64,000 nt of DNA from contig NZ_JARVWW010000001.1 in the NCBI RefSeq assembly GCF_029846715.1, positions 620,001 to 684,000 of the forward strand, given 5' to 3'. This DNA comes from Bradyrhizobium nivariense (GTDB lineage: Bacteria > Pseudomonadota > Alphaproteobacteria > Rhizobiales > Xanthobacteraceae). The notes below the pieces were generated by a model. It saw only the letters and a list, made by a program, of their open reading frames with translations. It was not told the DNA's origin and searched no databases. Both the position numbers and the translations under genes were made by a program. Shown here in pieces: positions 62,796 through 64,000 of this stretch. Position 1 is the first letter of the stretch. Each line of letters starts with the position of its first letter.

Positions 62796-63509
62796 ATGTG
62801 GCGGATAGTCGTCGCCTGCCTAGCGTTGCTCGCAGCCGGTCCCTCGCAGGCGCGGGAGTTGATCCGGCTGGCGCGGATCGCCGGCATCCCCGATCAATAT
62901 GTCGGCGGCGAGATGCTGCGGGCCGTCTACGCCAGGCTGAACATCAAGCTGGAATTCGAGGACGTCCCCGGCAAGCGCGCGCTCGCATTGTCGAGCGCCG
63001 GCGCGGTCGACGGCGAGATCCAGCGGATCGGGACGCTCTCCCGCGACTACCCGACGCTGGTCCAGGTCACGCCGGCGATCAACTACATCGAGCCGGCGGT
63101 GTTTTCGACGAAACTCCGCTTCGACGTCGCCGGCTGGAATTCGATCAGGGACTACAGCATCGGCATCGTCCGCGGCGTCGGCTCGTCGGAGGACGGCACG
63201 CGCAGCATGGCCCGCGTCACGGCAACCACGAGCCTCGATAACATGGTCAGGATGCTCGACGCCGACCGCTTCGACGTGATGGTCACCGACCTCTTCAGCG
63301 GCCTGGTCGCGGTGAGGAAGCTCAATCTGCAGGACAGGATTGTCGCGCTCTCGCCACCGCTCGAGCGCGTCCACATCTACCACTATTTGCACGAACGCCA
63401 TCGCGATCTGGTGCCGAAGGTCGGCAAGATGATCGCGCAGATGGAGGCGAGCGGCGAGCTGGCAACGTTGCGCGAGGCGCTGGTCAAGCAGGTCCTGAGC
63501 GCGCCGTGA
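62796..63509 (+). CDS. Periplasmic amino-acid-binding-like protein (Bac_3 fold), divergent from the kinase
   Basis: 237 residues from ATG 62796 (AAGGAGACGCCTG before it). The signal peptide WRIVVACLALLAAGPSQA is followed by RELIRLARIAGIPDQYVGGE, then an FEDVPGKRALALSSAGAVDG segment and a C-terminal GKMIAQMEASGELATLREAL. This is a compact type II periplasmic binding fold without a transporter gene nearby. Orphan proteins of this kind often feed ligands to membrane sensors. Being divergent from a histidine kinase, it may be its periplasmic partner. That partnership is an inference. Confidence 0.82.
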   Translation: MWRIVVACLALLAAGPSQARELIRLARIAGIPDQYVGGEMLRAVYARLNIKLEFEDVPGKRALALSSAGAVDGEIQRIGTLSRDYPTLVQVTPAINYIEPAVFSTKLRFDVAGWNSIRDYSIGIVRGVGSSEDGTRSMARVTATTSLDNMVRMLDADRFDVMVTDLFSGLVAVRKLNLQDRIVALSPPLERVHIYHYLHERHRDLVPKVGKMIAQMEASGELATLREALVKQVLSAP

Positions 63510-63519
63510 CGGCGCCGGA

Positions 63520-63654
63520 TCAGCCCGCGCGAAGCCGCTCGCGCAATGCCACGGCGGCGATCAGCATGTCGACGCAGCAGGCCATGACTGCGCGGTGCGG
63601 CTCCCCGCCGAGCAGCAACGGCATCGCCGCGATTGGTATTTGCAGGACGTCCAT
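63520..63654 (-). CDS. Doubtful 44-residue ORF
   Basis: ATG 63654 opens MDVLQIPIAAMPLLLGGEPH and continues RAVMACCVDMLIAAVALRER. Composition is plausible for a small helical protein, but there is no ribosome site and no family is recognised. A longer frame to 63993 has a poor composition. Confidence 0.3.
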   Translation of the reverse strand: MDVLQIPIAAMPLLLGGEPHRAVMACCVDMLIAAVALRERLRAG

Positions 63655-63680
63655 GTTGAATGACGTTCTCGCCGAAGGCT

Positions 63681-63878
63681 TCAGAAGCCGCAGACATTGA
63701 GGGCGCGCGGGCGTTTGCCCCCGCGGCTCTCGGCGATGCGTTCGCCGCCGTTCTCGACCGAGCTGCCGTAATAGCGATGGTGACCGCTCCGGTCGTGCAA
63801 ATCGGCAGGCTCCGATCGTGCCGCCCGCCGCGCGTCGCAAATGATCTTGCAAATGACCTTGATGGTGTGACCCGACAT
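63681..63878 (-). CDS. 65-residue conserved small protein, unknown function
   Basis: ATG 63878 follows GGAGGCGGCA, an ideal ribosome site. The product starts MSGHTIKVICKIICDARRAA and continues RSEPADLHDRSGHHRYYGSS, then VENGGERIAESRGGKRPRAL. Basic and glycine-rich; I recall similar short bradyrhizobial ORFs with no function assigned. The remaining bases to the window end show no further gene. Confidence 0.6.
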   Translation of the reverse strand: MSGHTIKVICKIICDARRAARSEPADLHDRSGHHRYYGSSVENGGERIAESRGGKRPRALNVCGF

Positions 63879-64000
63879 TGCCGCCTCCGATGGCCTTCCG
63901 TGTTCTTGTGGCCATCAGTCGCCTCGGCTTGGGGCGGCGTTCACCCGGCCGGGCCGCAATCGGGTTTCTGGACGGCTTCATCGAGGCCGGCACGACGCAA

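Overview
The window looks like chromosomal DNA of an alphaproteobacterium, most probably Bradyrhizobium or a close relative. The DNA is GC-rich. The groESL operon carries a CIRCE-type element. Many small ORFs resemble short conserved proteins that I associate with Bradyrhizobium genomes, and CCA is encoded in the tRNA-Gly gene. The assignment rests on recalled family resemblance only; no search was run.

Layout. (1) 1-8584, minus strand: a tightly overlapped operon. A solute-binding protein, two permeases, a 70-residue membrane protein and two ATPases form an ABC importer. It is followed by DhaL, DhaM, HPr and an Enzyme I that runs off the left edge. This couples a sugar/polyol importer to PEP-dependent phosphorylation of dihydroxyacetone; DhaK is not in the window. 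A hairpin follows the binding-protein gene, and three copies of a heptamer lie upstream. (2) 8.6-11.6 kb: a gene-poor scar zone with remnants of an IS30-type transposase, a PLD-family protein and an initiator-tRNA 3' half, plus a few small genes. (3) 11.56-13.74 kb: CIRCE, groES, groEL and a terminator. (4) 13.8-24.3 kb: mostly small genes and wreckage, including a 5'-truncated HcnB-like oxidoreductase, a frameshifted small gene, a serine-recombinase fragment and a duplicated 57-residue protein gene, with a secreted TPR protein and several short conserved ORFs. (5) 24.3-32.3 kb, minus strand: a type I secretion operon (HlyD-like adaptor, ABC exporter) behind its probable substrate, a VCBS/RTX-like surface protein split by two frame breaks. 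(6) 32.7 kb: a tRNA-Lys 3' remnant.

(7) 33.0-46.66 kb: a catabolic cluster. It contains a Gfo/Idh oxidoreductase, type II dehydroquinase, an amino-acid-type ABC importer, two AroE-family dehydrogenases, a CaiB CoA-transferase, a MaoC hydratase, a VOC protein, a PanE-like reductase, a divergent LysR regulator, an HpaI aldolase, an SDR and a HyuB-like hydantoinase/oxoprolinase subunit. The HyuB gene has lost its 5' end at a junction. The content suggests uptake and degradation of a quinate/shikimate-like or related hydroxy acid. (8) 46.7-50.3 kb: small exported proteins and lrgAB. (9) 50.0-57.7 kb: a COG4280-type membrane protein, OpgC, an RND adaptor and RND pump in one overlapping operon, with a divergent LysR gene.

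(10) 57.96-59.67 kb: a 1.64-kb element at the 3' end of tRNA-Gly, bounded by a 49-bp direct repeat. It holds an XRE regulator, an exported protein and a 66-residue protein. It has no integrase, and one 17-bp motif sits at both internal promoters. (11) 59.77-59.98 kb: a very short transcription unit with a promoter, a 14-codon ORF whose leader is complementary over 17 nt to the canonical 16S rRNA 3' tail, and a strong terminator. (12) 60.0-63.9 kb: a hybrid histidine kinase, a divergent periplasmic binding-type protein and small ORFs.
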